This document shows positions 8,647 to 17,529 of a DNA stretch of 64,000 nt, piece after piece. Position numbers and translations under genes: made by a program. The notes under the pieces are model-generated. The model was not told the origin of the DNA. It saw only the letters and a list, made by a program, of their open reading frames with translations, and did no database searches. The stretch lies in contig NZ_LR656181.1 in assembly GCF_902168435.1 (NCBI RefSeq), forward strand, positions 1-64,000. The letters are read 5' to 3'. This DNA is from Bacillus marasmi (GTDB lineage: Bacteria > Bacillota > Bacilli > Bacillales > Cytobacillaceae). How positions within the stretch are numbered: position 1 is the stretch's first letter; the number at the start of each line of letters is the position of its first letter.

Positions 8647-10149
8647 CTAACAATATACCTTGCCAGAAACAGCCTCATGTTTTTCCATAACCATTCTACT
8701 GCTTTTCTTCATTGCCTCTTGTACTGCAAAATGGATGATCTGGCTAATCCCCTTACCAATAATGGTTCCTTTTCCAGCCTTTTTAGATTTTTCACCTTGT
8801 TGTGTTAGTCCAATTAATATCGTATCTGTTAACTCGCTGGCATCATCAGCTTCAATGGAATTTGATCCACCTAATAATTCCAGTACTGCCCTCACTTTTG
8901 CCTCAGTCGCAGTCATCAATGCACTAATTAGTGCCCCATCTGTTAAATGGGCATCAATAAACAGCATCAAATTTAGCGAACTATAGAGATGTGAGGAATT
9001 GCAAATGATATCATTTTCATCGATATACCCATCACCGTCATTAGTCGTAACCACTACAAGCATCTGAATCCCTTCAAATTCATCTTGAACAAAAACCGAA
9101 TTCTCCAACTTAATATTAGTCTCAATCCCAAACGATTGTTCATGTGGGATTGAATGTGTCTCAAAACGTTTTTTCAAACTTGACTCAGCCTCTATGCCAA
9201 CTACGTTTTCCTCAGCATAAAATTGGCAAAAGTGCTTTAACCACTGGATGCCATCCCCCATTACTCCGTTAGAGATAGTCCGTAATGGCTGAGTAAACTC
9301 AACATGAACATACTCAGAGGTATGTTTAATATGATAGGATTGCTCAAAATCAACAGATTGACTGAAAGATGTATTTTTAGGTGTCATCAAGATTTGCGGC
9401 TTAGGGATAGTTGGATGTGATTGCGAATTAAGCTCTACCTCATACACCTTTTTTAGTTGATTTACCTTTCTTAACGTATCTACATCGCCAATCTCTAAGA
9501 TGCTTCCTTGATGTAATAAGGCAATCCGATCAACAAAAAGTGAGGCGATATTTAAGTCATGTAAAATGGCAAAAATTGTGAGGCCCATTGTAGCCTGTCT
9601 TTCTTTTAATAAATCCAACATTTGAAGCGTATGTTTAATATCCAAATGATTGGTAGGCTCATCTAATAGTAAAATTTCAGGCTCCTGTGCTAAAGCTTTT
9701 GCTAATAAAACCCTTTGTTTCTCGCCACCACTGATCATTCGAAAGGGAGTATTTCGATAATAGCTGATATTAGTGATTTCCATGACTTCTTCAATCACAG
9801 CTCGATCATGTTTCGATATCTGCTTAAGGATTCCTTTTTGATGAGGGTACCGACCTAAACTCACAATTTCCTCAACCGTATAATCAAACGAAATCTGTGA
9901 TTCTTGAGTCAGAACAGCCATTTTCTTTGCTTTTTCAAGCTTGGAAAAAGTTGAGATATCTTTACCACTAAGTAAAATTTCACCCTCCATAGCCTGAAGT
10001 TGGCCGGTAATAAGCTTAAAAAGTGTGGACTTCCCACTGCCATTTGGTCCGAGAAGGGCAAAAAATTCACCTTGCTGAATTTCGAGATTGACACCGTTGA
10101 TAATTGGGCAATTCATGTAACCACCAATCAAATTCTTTACTTTTATCAT
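8647..10149 (-). CDS. btuD: Cobalamin ABC transporter ATPase fused to CbiZ adenosylcobinamide amidohydrolase
   Basis: A 500-residue fusion like YvrA of B. subtilis. Residues 1-240 are a BtuD-type ATPase (Walker A GPNGSGKST, signature MISGGEKQRVLLAKAL, Walker B ILLLDEPTNHLD, switch ILHD). Residues about 280-495 are a CbiZ domain (TISNGVMGDGIQWLKHFC, VVVTTNDGDGYIDEND, LTDGALISALMTATEAKVRAVLELLG). CbiZ hydrolyses adenosylcobinamide or pseudocobalamin amide bonds so that the product can be rebuilt into usable B12, coupling import to remodelling. It is third in the riboswitch-led operon, two nt after btuC. The start has GGAGG upstream. Confidence 0.93.
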   Translation of the reverse strand: MIKVKNLIGGYMNCPIINGVNLEIQQGEFFALLGPNGSGKSTLFKLITGQLQAMEGEILLSGKDISTFSKLEKAKKMAVLTQESQISFDYTVEEIVSLGRYPHQKGILKQISKHDRAVIEEVMEITNISYYRNTPFRMISGGEKQRVLLAKALAQEPEILLLDEPTNHLDIKHTLQMLDLLKERQATMGLTIFAILHDLNIASLFVDRIALLHQGSILEIGDVDTLRKVNQLKKVYEVELNSQSHPTIPKPQILMTPKNTSFSQSVDFEQSYHIKHTSEYVHVEFTQPLRTISNGVMGDGIQWLKHFCQFYAEENVVGIEAESSLKKRFETHSIPHEQSFGIETNIKLENSVFVQDEFEGIQMLVVVTTNDGDGYIDENDIICNSSHLYSSLNLMLFIDAHLTDGALISALMTATEAKVRAVLELLGGSNSIEADDASELTDTILIGLTQQGEKSKKAGKGTIIGKGISQIIHFAVQEAMKKSSRMVMEKHEAVSGKVYC

Positions 10150-10151
10150 GA

Positions 10152-11216
10152 TTAATTCCTCCGCCCAATTCTTTCTCTTATCAACAATATAGCAAAAACC
10201 GGCGCACCAATTAAAGCAGTGATTACTCCGATTGGCAGTTCTTTAGGTGCAATAATAGTTCTTGAAAATAAATCAGCTAACACAAGAAAAGCTCCACCAA
10301 CCAGCAATGAAAGCGGAAGGACATGGCGGTGGTTCGGACCAGTTATTAAACGGACTAAATGTGGAATCACTAAACCTACAAATCCAATCGAACCCGATAC
10401 GGCAACAGAGGCACCTGTTAATAAGGATGCACCAAACAGGATAAACATTTTCCCTCTTTTTACATCTACACCAATATGATCAGCCGCTTCCTCCCCAAGT
10501 GCTAAAGCATTTAATTCCCGGTAATGATAAAACAATATCAATGAACCTAATAACATAAACGGGATAATCAACCCGACATGGTTCCATCCCCTCATTGCAA
10601 CACTTCCATATAACCAATAGATGATTTGAGTCATATTGTCTTGATCACTTAATGAAATAATGAGCGAAACCACCGCGCCAATAAATGCACTAACAATGAT
10701 TCCTGCCAAAATAATCGTTTCAATTGCCATGCTTCGGCTGCTTAACCGAACAAGTCCGAAAACAATAAACAATGCGATAAATCCACTAATAATTGCCATT
10801 ACAGGTAAAGTAAAGCTGCCCAAACCAATAATCGTAAATTGAAAAAACAATACAAACACAGCACCTAATGATGCACCAGAAGACACCCCAATTGTATAAG
10901 GATCAGCTAACGGATTTCTTAACAGACCCTGGAAGGCTGCACCTGCAAGAGCTAGAGATGCACCAACACAAAAAGCTAGAAGGACCCTTGGTAAACGAAT
11001 ATTCCAAATAATCATCTCTTCATTTTTCGGAATACTTTCAAGCCAACCGAGGCCAAGAGTTTTGTCTAAAATAATATGTAAGATTGTAGGAACAGGAACT
11101 TGAACACTACTAATAAATAACCCAAGGAGGGCTGCAGCAACTACAAGCCCTCCACTTATACAATAAAACCAAGTAATTTTACTTATCAAAAACTTCCGGA
11201 TAGATGAACTTTGCAA
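10152..11216 (-). CDS. btuC: Cobalamin/corrinoid ABC transporter permease BtuC
   Basis: A FecCD/BtuC-type permease of about 354 residues with ten membrane segments. It shows the family phrases IWNIRLPRVLLAFCVGASLALAGAAFQGLLRNPLADPYTIG and GSIGFVGLVIPHLVRLITGPNHRHVLPLSLLVGG. The frame begins at a TTG that overlaps the end of btuF by 38 nt; a second TTG nine codons on (11189) has a better-placed GGAAG, so the true start may be there. It forms the channel between BtuF outside and BtuD inside the membrane. Confidence 0.92.
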   Translation of the reverse strand: MQSSSIRKFLISKITWFYCISGGLVVAAALLGLFISSVQVPVPTILHIILDKTLGLGWLESIPKNEEMIIWNIRLPRVLLAFCVGASLALAGAAFQGLLRNPLADPYTIGVSSGASLGAVFVLFFQFTIIGLGSFTLPVMAIISGFIALFIVFGLVRLSSRSMAIETIILAGIIVSAFIGAVVSLIISLSDQDNMTQIIYWLYGSVAMRGWNHVGLIIPFMLLGSLILFYHYRELNALALGEEAADHIGVDVKRGKMFILFGASLLTGASVAVSGSIGFVGLVIPHLVRLITGPNHRHVLPLSLLVGGAFLVLADLFSRTIIAPKELPIGVITALIGAPVFAILLIRERIGRRN

Positions 11217-12153
11217 GAGTCTCGACTCCTTCTATTAAACGAGGACCTGGTCTAGTAACCGTATCGTTTTCCACATCAAAAACTTGTTTTTCTTTAATAG
11301 CAGGTACTTCAGCCCATCCTTGGCGAGATAGTACTTCTTTTTTAGGATCATCGATATAGTAGCCGTAAGTTGTAACAATGACATCCGGATTTAATTTAAC
11401 AATTTCTTCCTCTGTTAGTTTAACCCAACCTTCATGATCCTCAGCTGCGTTTACAGCTTGAATAGCTTCAAGCATTTCATGCATAAATGTTTTTGTGCCT
11501 GTTGTATAAATATCTGGAGCAGGAGCTACTTCAACCCATACTTTCTTTTTATCCTTTACTTCTTTAGCTTGTTCTTTAATTTTGGCTAAACGATCTTGCA
11601 TTTCTGTTACGATTTCTTTAGCTTTTGCCTCAGTCCCAGTAGCTTTACCCATCATTTCAATTTTCTGATAAACTTCTTTAAAGGAAGAAGCATCACCGAC
11701 TACAATTACTTTAATACCGGCATCTTCTAGCTGTTTTAAAATATCAGGATGAGACTCATAATGATAGTCGGTCACAAATGCCATATCAGGCATAAGGGAT
11801 AGAACTACCTCTGTATTAATGTCTTGTGCGCCAACCTTTTGGATCTTTTTTACTTCTTTTGGGTAGTTATCATAATCAGATACACCGACAATTTTATCGC
11901 CAAGACCAAGTGCAAACGCAATTTCTGTTGGGCTCGTTTGAATTGATACAATAGTTTCAGGTTCCTTTTCAATCGTGATTTCACGGCCAGCATCATCTGT
12001 AATTGTTACTGGAAAAGCCTTGCCGCTTTCAGTTGTTTTTTCACTTGATTTACTTTCTGCCTTCTCCTCATTCGTATTGCAGCCTGCAATCATTCCAACT
12101 GCTAACAAAAGCACAATACTCATTAGCCACCACTTTTTAATTCTCTCTTTCAT
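11179..12153 (-). CDS. btuF: Cobalamin/corrinoid-binding lipoprotein BtuF
   Basis: A 324-residue solute-binding protein. The signal peptide ends in a lipobox (MIAGC), so it is anchored to the outer face of the membrane. The mature part is a two-lobed periplasmic-binding fold of the BtuF/FepB class: ITIEKEPETIVSIQTSPTEIAFALGLGDKIVGVSDYDNYP in the first lobe, a long linking helix, then VTTYGYYIDDPKKEVLSRQGWAEVPAIKEKQVF in the second. It is first in the btuF-btuC-btuD/cbiZ operon and lies 192 nt downstream of a cobalamin riboswitch, which fixes the substrate class. Start ATG follows GGGGGAAG. Confidence 0.92.
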   Translation of the reverse strand: MKERIKKWWLMSIVLLLAVGMIAGCNTNEEKAESKSSEKTTESGKAFPVTITDDAGREITIEKEPETIVSIQTSPTEIAFALGLGDKIVGVSDYDNYPKEVKKIQKVGAQDINTEVVLSLMPDMAFVTDYHYESHPDILKQLEDAGIKVIVVGDASSFKEVYQKIEMMGKATGTEAKAKEIVTEMQDRLAKIKEQAKEVKDKKKVWVEVAPAPDIYTTGTKTFMHEMLEAIQAVNAAEDHEGWVKLTEEEIVKLNPDVIVTTYGYYIDDPKKEVLSRQGWAEVPAIKEKQVFDVENDTVTRPGPRLIEGVETLAKFIYPEVFDK

Positions 12154-12182
12154 TTTTACTTCCCCCTAATATTTTTGAACAC

Positions 12183-12211
12183 AAAAAAACGCTATTCCAG
12201 CAGAAAGCGTT
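12183..12211 (-). terminator. Terminator between riboswitch and btuF (likely expression platform)
   Basis: On the minus strand AACGCT(TTC) pairs with (GAAT)AGCGTT and is followed by seven T, about 30 nt before the btuF start. Placed between a B12 aptamer and its operon, it is the natural candidate for the B12-dependent off switch. Confidence 0.7.
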
Positions 12212-12344
12212 GATTAAAGGCGGCATTATCATACTATCACAATTGGTAATAGTAAAATAAAAAGGTAATCTTCAATTAAATATGTATAGTTAATCGATTA
12301 CTTGCTCTTTAAACTTTCCCTTTCCACGAGGAAGCTTAAAAAAT

Positions 12345-12525
12345 AAATAGGCAGGTCTCCTGACTTGCGTATCATCAGTTGGTTAATCCTTCCCTTGTTA
12401 AATAACAAAGTGGATCATCTTTAACCTTCCTACACGCATACAGTGGCGGGTCCGTGTTGGATTTGCACCAACTTCCCTCTTCGTCCTAATACTCATCATA
12501 TGAGAGTTATTAAGAAACCTATTCA
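12345..12525 (-). promoter_or_regulatory. Cobalamin (B12) riboswitch
   Basis: The minus strand carries the cobalamin aptamer core: GGGAA, then GGTGCAAATCC, then the B12 box with GACCCGCCACTGT around 12430-12475, and the closing element AAGTCAGGAGACCTGCCT at about 12350-12368. It precedes btuF-btuC-btuD/cbiZ on the same strand. Binding of adenosylcobalamin or another corrinoid should reduce expression of the uptake operon. About 130 nt separate the aptamer from the putative terminator. Confidence 0.93.
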
Positions 12526-12600
12526 TAAATATTCATTTTTTGTATTCTAAAAAATTATATTACACTCTTAACCAATTGTAAAATAAAAAAGGCGACAAAA

Positions 12601-12650
12601 GGTGACAGGCACCGCCCGAATTTTCTTGTTTCACATTTGTGTTTCACAGC
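12601..12650. repeat. Degenerate copy of the GGTGCCTGTCACC palindromic repeat
   Basis: GGTGACAGGCACC followed by GCCCGAATTTT matches the arms of the elements at 54134, 55751 and 63881, but the second half has decayed. It lies between the riboswitch and the YiiX-like gene. Confidence 0.6.
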
Positions 12651-12663
12651 GCAAATAGACAAA

Positions 12664-12706
12664 AACCATCCTTTTTATCATTTTTAGTTTGATGAAAAGG
12701 ATGGTA
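12664..12706 (-). terminator. Terminator after the YiiX-like gene
   Basis: ACCATCCTTTT pairs with AAAAGGATGGT across a 19-base A/T loop, just beyond the stop at 12729 of the minus-strand gene. Confidence 0.65.
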
Positions 12707-12728
12707 ATTATTCTGATTGATTCGTTTT

Positions 12729-13493
12729 TTATGAGTCAATATGAAATTTAAACTCCGGATGGATATAGATTAATTCAAATTCAGGATGGTTAATACAATT
12801 GGAATAGACATCCTCAGGTGAAAACCATAAATGATCATTAATAAACTCAATCCCTGCGCCATAGTAATAACTTAGCCATATTAATTTTGTGCAGTAAATA
12901 TAAGTCCACTCATCGTGCAATGGGGTTTTTATCGTAAACTTAAACTTTGGTTTTTTTATTCCCTTTATTTTATTTTCCTGATAAATATTTAAATAACGGA
13001 TAGCATAATTTGCGGCATTTAACCCTTTGGCTTCTGATACTGGGCGAAACTGAGCATGGTTGGGATGGTCCGATTTAAAGCTTTCTATGGTGATTTTTCG
13101 TACTATGGGATCAAGTGGAATTGATTCGATAGCTTCTTGATCACTTATCACTAGAGCACCATGCCCCATAAATCCAAATGGGAGTCCATTTACATTATCG
13201 CATGAAACAAGAATGTCCCCAGGTTTGTATTGTTGTTTACGAAAAGCATTTTGTCTTACATGATGAGTTTCATTGTGTCTCAAAACTCTTCCTTCATATA
13301 CAACCTCATATTGTATTTGTATTTTCTTAGGTAGATAACCATTTGTTTGAATGACAAAGGATTGCAGTAATCCCAACGAACCTAAATAATGGTGATCTAT
13401 AAATACCGAGATTTGATTTACTCTGACATTCGTATACTTTAGTTGTATGGTGATATCATTTCCATTTACTACCACTTCGAAAAGTTTGGCCAA
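12729..13493 (-). CDS. YiiX/YebB-like NlpC/P60-superfamily cysteine hydrolase
   Basis: A 254-residue protein. The N-terminal 90 residues form a beta-rich region without a recognised family. From about 92 a permuted papain-like domain appears: YKPGDILVSCD, then GFMGHGALVISD with the candidate catalytic histidine, and TYIYCTKLIWLSYYYGAGI with the candidate cysteine, followed by WFSPEDVYSN. In this family the histidine precedes the cysteine, as here. Substrates proposed for relatives are peptidoglycan or lipid amides; none is proven here. Start TTG is preceded by GGAGAGG. No signal peptide is visible, so it probably acts inside the cell. Confidence 0.75.
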   Translation of the reverse strand: MAKLFEVVVNGNDITIQLKYTNVRVNQISVFIDHHYLGSLGLLQSFVIQTNGYLPKKIQIQYEVVYEGRVLRHNETHHVRQNAFRKQQYKPGDILVSCDNVNGLPFGFMGHGALVISDQEAIESIPLDPIVRKITIESFKSDHPNHAQFRPVSEAKGLNAANYAIRYLNIYQENKIKGIKKPKFKFTIKTPLHDEWTYIYCTKLIWLSYYYGAGIEFINDHLWFSPEDVYSNCINHPEFELIYIHPEFKFHIDS

Positions 13494-13630
13494 GATCCTC
13501 TCCTCACTTTTTCCCTATCGCGTGTTTTCTTTAGACAATAATGTTTATTTTATTTGTCATAATGGTTATCTTATGTGGTCCTCTAATCTCGGGGAACAAG
13601 TCCGTAAAATTTCAGTTCCATCTAACACAA

Positions 13631-13672
13631 AAAAACCAAGTGAATCCTCAAAGGAAGGTCCACTTGGTTTTT
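13631..13672. terminator. Terminator-like hairpin without an obvious upstream gene
   Basis: AAAACCAAGTG and CACTTGGTTTT form an 11-bp stem followed by TTTATTTTC on the plus strand. No real plus-strand gene ends here, so it may be a remnant or serve a short untranslated transcript. Confidence 0.6.
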
Positions 13673-13701
13673 ATTTTCTTAGCCGTGAAATTTGTTTGTG
13701 A

Positions 13702-13955
13702 TTTCCGCTCCAGACACGTGCGGTTCATGGGGCTAACTGGGAGCCTGTCTAGCTCCAGCGGCTAGGAGCTCGGGGTCATAAGCCAAATCACTCAAGAGAC
13801 TAACGTCTCTTGCGCGATTCGTCTTATGCCTGTCGCTCCTGAGCAAGCCGCTTCCGCTTTTCGAACTCCTCGGCGCTTTGCGCCTGTGGGGTCTCCCATG
13901 CCAGCTACTCCCATAGGAGTCTACGTGTCTTACGCTCCAATCAACGTGGGAAAAA
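13702..13955. repeat. GC-richer intergenic repeat element, probably dispersed
   Basis: About 250 bases stand out as GC-rich and full of internal inverted repeats: CTAGCTCCAGCGGCTAGGAGCT, AAGAGACTAACGTCTCTT and GAGGAGTTCG-like segments. Outer segments near 13714 (AGACACGT) and 13923 (ACGTGTCTT) are inverted copies. From memory, the block starting GCCTGTCTAGCTCCAGC and continuing with CTTATGCCTGTCGCTCCTGA recurs between genes in many Bacillus genomes. It has no coding capacity. A non-autonomous mobile element or a structured RNA are both possible. Confidence 0.65.
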
Positions 13956-14016
13956 TTCCCCTACGCATTAACACAACCATTTATTAAAATAATTATCCTA
14001 ATTAATAGTAGTTGTA

Positions 14017-15267
14017 CTATTCACTGCTTTCACTTGTCGCTGGTTTTCCTGTTTCAATCAGGACTTTGTCGATAGCTAAAAATACAGTGAGTATTACAAT
14101 GAGCAAGCCTGTTCCAATCAATAACCATTCAATATCAATCACATCAGCCATAGGACCAAACAACAGCATCCCTACTGGCATCATCGAGGTTGATATCATT
14201 CCAAATACCCCAAATATTCTTCCTAAATAGTTCTCATCAACAGATTCTTGCAACAGGACCATCGTTGGCGTGTTGAAAAACGGCATCGCAATTCCGAAAA
14301 TCGCCATTGGAATTAAATATATCCAAAATACAGGCACCATTCCTAGTGCAATCGTACATAATCCCATTATGAGACTTGAAAATGCCATCGTATGGATTTT
14401 ATTTTTAAATCCACCCCACGCTGCTATTAATCCTCCTCCAGCCATCATTCCAACTGAAAAAGCAATCTCAATCGCTGTTAATCGCCAAACATCATCGCCG
14501 AAACTACGAGTAACTTGAAGTGGAGTTAAAAACGCACCGGGAGCCAACAGTACAAAGAAGACTGCAAAAAACAGAAAGAATTTTTTCAAAAAATCATGTT
14601 CTTTTATATAAATGATGCCTTCCTTAAAATCGTTAAAATAACTTGTAGTTTGTTTTTCGGTTGCCTTTGTATGTACCGCTACCTTAACAAACAATAGAAA
14701 AATGAATATCCCAATGACCGCAGTTACTACATCGATAAAGAAAATGGTTTCAATCGTTGACACGGATAATAATGCCGCACTCACCATTGGCGCAACGAAC
14801 ATATTGACTGCTTGTAGAGATCCATTGATTCCATTTACTCTTGTAAGCTGTTCAGTCGGTACAATTTGCGGTAAAATTGCCCCTACTGCCGGGGTTTGAA
14901 TTCCAGTACCAACAGCACGAACGGCCGCCATCAGAAACAGCAACCAAACTGAATCATATCCCATTAAAAATAATATTGCTAAAATCAGTGTCGCCAAAGC
15001 AATCATACCATCTGATAACATAATCAATAATTTCCGGTTATATCGGTCAGCCCACACCCCGGCAACCGGCGATAACAGAAACGTAGGTATAAAGCCACAA
15101 ATAATAAACAAGGTCATCATAAGGCCTGATTCTGTCGTTAGCGTAACATGCCACATAATTGCATATTGAACCAGCGAAGTTCCAAATAGTGAAATGGTTT
15201 GGCTACTGAGGAAGAGAATGATATTCTTTTTCCAATTTTCCTTATGTTGTACATTTAAATTTGTCAT
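14017..15267 (-). CDS. MFS drug exporter (DHA3/Mef-like group)
   Basis: A 416-residue, twelve-segment major facilitator. The loop 2-3 motif is VAGVWADRYNRKLLIMLSDG, and the stretch VRAVGTGIQTPAVGAILPQIVPTEQLTRVNGINGS is typical of the DHA3 group that includes Mef macrolide pumps. The ATG at 15267 with GGAGAG seven nt upstream is preferred over the TTG five codons earlier. It is monocistronic and divergent from the YibE/F pair. No attenuator hairpin was found in its 5' region, unlike the related exporter at 38707. The substrate is unknown. Confidence 0.85.
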   Translation of the reverse strand: MTNLNVQHKENWKKNIILFLSSQTISLFGTSLVQYAIMWHVTLTTESGLMMTLFIICGFIPTFLLSPVAGVWADRYNRKLLIMLSDGMIALATLILAILFLMGYDSVWLLFLMAAVRAVGTGIQTPAVGAILPQIVPTEQLTRVNGINGSLQAVNMFVAPMVSAALLSVSTIETIFFIDVVTAVIGIFIFLLFVKVAVHTKATEKQTTSYFNDFKEGIIYIKEHDFLKKFFLFFAVFFVLLAPGAFLTPLQVTRSFGDDVWRLTAIEIAFSVGMMAGGGLIAAWGGFKNKIHTMAFSSLIMGLCTIALGMVPVFWIYLIPMAIFGIAMPFFNTPTMVLLQESVDENYLGRIFGVFGMISTSMMPVGMLLFGPMADVIDIEWLLIGTGLLIVILTVFLAIDKVLIETGKPATSESSE

Positions 15268-15526
15268 CGTATCACTCTCCAATCTGTTCCTAAATATATA
15301 TAACCAAATAATAAAACATCTGTTCTAGTTTAAGATAACTGATGTGGTATATCTATTCAAGTGTTGTGCTATTTGAATGATTGAACAAACCTAGTAATTA
15401 TGAAATAATGTGAAATTAATTGAACAAATAATGAAGGAAATGTTTTAAATTTGTATTGATTCCCTATCTAGTCTACTAAAAGCTTCAACACCATTACTTC
15501 AAGCTATGCCTATCGGAGGTTACTTT

Positions 15527-16666
15527 TTGAAAAAGATTGTATCTAATTTACATCAACTACCACGCCTAAAAATTGGGATTTATTTCATCTTGGTACTTAG
15601 TTTTGTTATCTCGATTGTGTTCGTTGAAAACAATTATTTATTTTACGAAAAGCCAATTGCCAAAGTTATTGAAGTCAATCTGATTGATAAAACGGACACG
15701 GTTGACCGAAATAATAACAAGGACACCCTATTCACTCAGCAAATTATCGCAGAATTAAAAAATGGAGAAAACAAGGGAGAGCTCATCTATTTAAATAATG
15801 AATTTTCCTCTTCTCGTGGATATGACCACGAAATCAAAATTGGAAACGAATTATTTGTTTTTATGAACGAAAATACTAATCATACTAAACAATTAACAGG
15901 AACGATTATTGACATTAAACGTGACAAATTCGTTGTGATGATTACCTGGGTTTTTATCTTTACTTTACTAATCGTTGGAACAAAGCAAGGTTTATTTTCA
16001 ATCTTAAGCCTGGCTATTAATGCGATTCTGTTATCGTATGCATTGGATCTATACATACATAAATCTAACATCAGTTTATTATTAATATGTAGTATTAGCG
16101 CTATCCTATTTACCTGCATTTCATTGTTACTTGTTAGTGGATTTAATGAGAAAACCTATGCAGCGATCGTGGCAACCTTATTAGGAACTTTTATCTCTTT
16201 AATTATCGCCTATCTTGTCATTTGGTTTTCAAATGAAAGAGGGCTCCGGTACGAAGAAATGCAATTTATTACGCGGCCTTATCGAGCGGTATTTATTACT
16301 GGGCTTTTACTCGGTTCATTAGGAGCGGTTATGGATGTAGCGATAACAATGTCCTCTTCCATTTTTGGATTATATGAAAAAAATAACAATATTACGGTTA
16401 AAGCACTTATAGCATCAGGACTTGATATCGGAAAAGATATCATGGGTACTATGACAAACATTTTGTTCTTTGTCTATATCAGCGGTTCGATTCCAATGCT
16501 TGTTTTGTATTTAAAGAACGCCTCGCCATTAGGTTTTACACTTTCAATGAATCTTTCATTGGAACTAGCACGGGCGTTAGCTGGAGGCATTGGAATTGTA
16601 TTGACCATTCCGATTGGTCTATATACTTCTATTCTTTTTGTTAAGCGAAAGAGGGCAAAATCATGA
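15527..16666 (+). CDS. YibE/F family membrane protein (first of pair)
   Basis: A protein of about 379 residues. One N-terminal membrane segment is followed by an extracytoplasmic region (about 35-120) and then seven or eight membrane segments. The family motif region ITGLLLGSLGAVMDVAITMSSSIFGLYEKN and ASGLDIGKDIMGTMTNILFFVYISGSIPML is clear. The start is a TTG placed nine nt after GGAGG. The stop overlaps the start of the second YibE/F gene by 4 nt, so they form a coupled pair, probably a two-subunit membrane complex of unknown transport or signalling role. Confidence 0.88.
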   Translation: MKKIVSNLHQLPRLKIGIYFILVLSFVISIVFVENNYLFYEKPIAKVIEVNLIDKTDTVDRNNNKDTLFTQQIIAELKNGENKGELIYLNNEFSSSRGYDHEIKIGNELFVFMNENTNHTKQLTGTIIDIKRDKFVVMITWVFIFTLLIVGTKQGLFSILSLAINAILLSYALDLYIHKSNISLLLICSISAILFTCISLLLVSGFNEKTYAAIVATLLGTFISLIIAYLVIWFSNERGLRYEEMQFITRPYRAVFITGLLLGSLGAVMDVAITMSSSIFGLYEKNNNITVKALIASGLDIGKDIMGTMTNILFFVYISGSIPMLVLYLKNASPLGFTLSMNLSLELARALAGGIGIVLTIPIGLYTSILFVKRKRAKS

Positions 16667-17445
16667 ATGTACTGTTGATATTAGCAATTATACTTTTTGT
16701 TTTGATGGCTCTAATCGGTGGTAGTAAAGGAGCACGTTCCTTCCTTGCATTATTTTTCAACTTTGCCGTCCTGTTTGTTTCTGTCATAATCATGACGATT
16801 CCATCAACTAATCCCATTTACATCACAGTTATTGCCTGTATTGTGATAAGTTGTATCAATTTGTTTTTTATTAATGAAGTGAACACAAAAACAATCATCG
16901 CTTTTGTTTCAACAATGATTACCTCCGTTATCTTACTATTTTTCATTGTTCTTGTTACTGAAACGGCCATGATTCAAGGGTTTGGTGAAGAGGAAGTCGA
17001 GGAACTGAGCATTTTTTCCCTTCATATTGGAGTTGACTTTGTAAAAATTGCTGCTTCAGTCATCATAATCAGTACAATCGGTGCTATTATCGATGTGGCG
17101 ATTTCGATTGCCTCACCGATGCGAGAAATCTATTACCACAATCCAACCATAACTAGAAAATCATTATTCCTCTCTGGTTTAAGTATTGGCAAGGATATTT
17201 TAGGCACTAGTGCGAATACATTGTTTTTCGCCTTTTTTGGTAGTTATTTGGCTTTACTTATTTGGTTTAAGGATTTAGCTTACTCTGCTAGTGATATTGT
17301 CAACTCCAAAATATTTAGTGCAGAACTTATCAATATCTTATTTGCTGGAATAGGGGTAGCGTTAAATATTCCGATTACCGCCTTGATTACGGCCTATTAT
17401 TTAACAAAAAAAAGGAAAAGTGAAGAGTCTGTTAAACATATATAA
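16663..17445 (+). CDS. YibE/F family membrane protein (second of pair)
   Basis: A 260-residue relative of the preceding protein without its extracytoplasmic domain. It has about seven membrane segments and the same motif order: IISTIGAIIDVAISIASPMREIYYHNPTITRK and LSGLSIGKDILGTSANTLFFAFFGSYLALL. The ATGA overlap with the upstream gene indicates translational coupling. A terminator follows 38 nt later. Firmicutes often encode this family as such a tandem pair; its biochemical function is not known. Confidence 0.88.
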   Translation: MNVLLILAIILFVLMALIGGSKGARSFLALFFNFAVLFVSVIIMTIPSTNPIYITVIACIVISCINLFFINEVNTKTIIAFVSTMITSVILLFFIVLVTETAMIQGFGEEEVEELSIFSLHIGVDFVKIAASVIIISTIGAIIDVAISIASPMREIYYHNPTITRKSLFLSGLSIGKDILGTSANTLFFAFFGSYLALLIWFKDLAYSASDIVNSKIFSAELINILFAGIGVALNIPITALITAYYLTKKRKSEESVKHI

Positions 17446-17482
17446 TGATAAAAATATCTAAAAAAAACTACCAACAACACAT

Positions 17483-17515
17483 AAAACGGAAGGCGTAACG
17501 TTTACCTTCCGTTTT
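17483..17515. terminator. Bidirectional terminator
   Basis: AAAACGGAAGG and CCTTCCGTTTT form an 11-bp stem with an 11-base loop, followed by TATATTTTT. It lies between the YibE/F pair and the convergent acetyltransferase gene. Confidence 0.8.
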
Positions 17516-17529
17516 ATATTTTTGAACTG

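Noticed and set aside
13541-13765. 74-codon plus-strand frame with a hydrophobic start
   Set aside because: It reads through a strong terminator hairpin and into the intergenic repeat, with no ribosome site.
15268-15526. Leader peptide or attenuator before the MFS gene ending at 14017
   Set aside because: No hairpin with a T-run and no short frame with a ribosome site was found, unlike for the exporter at 38707.
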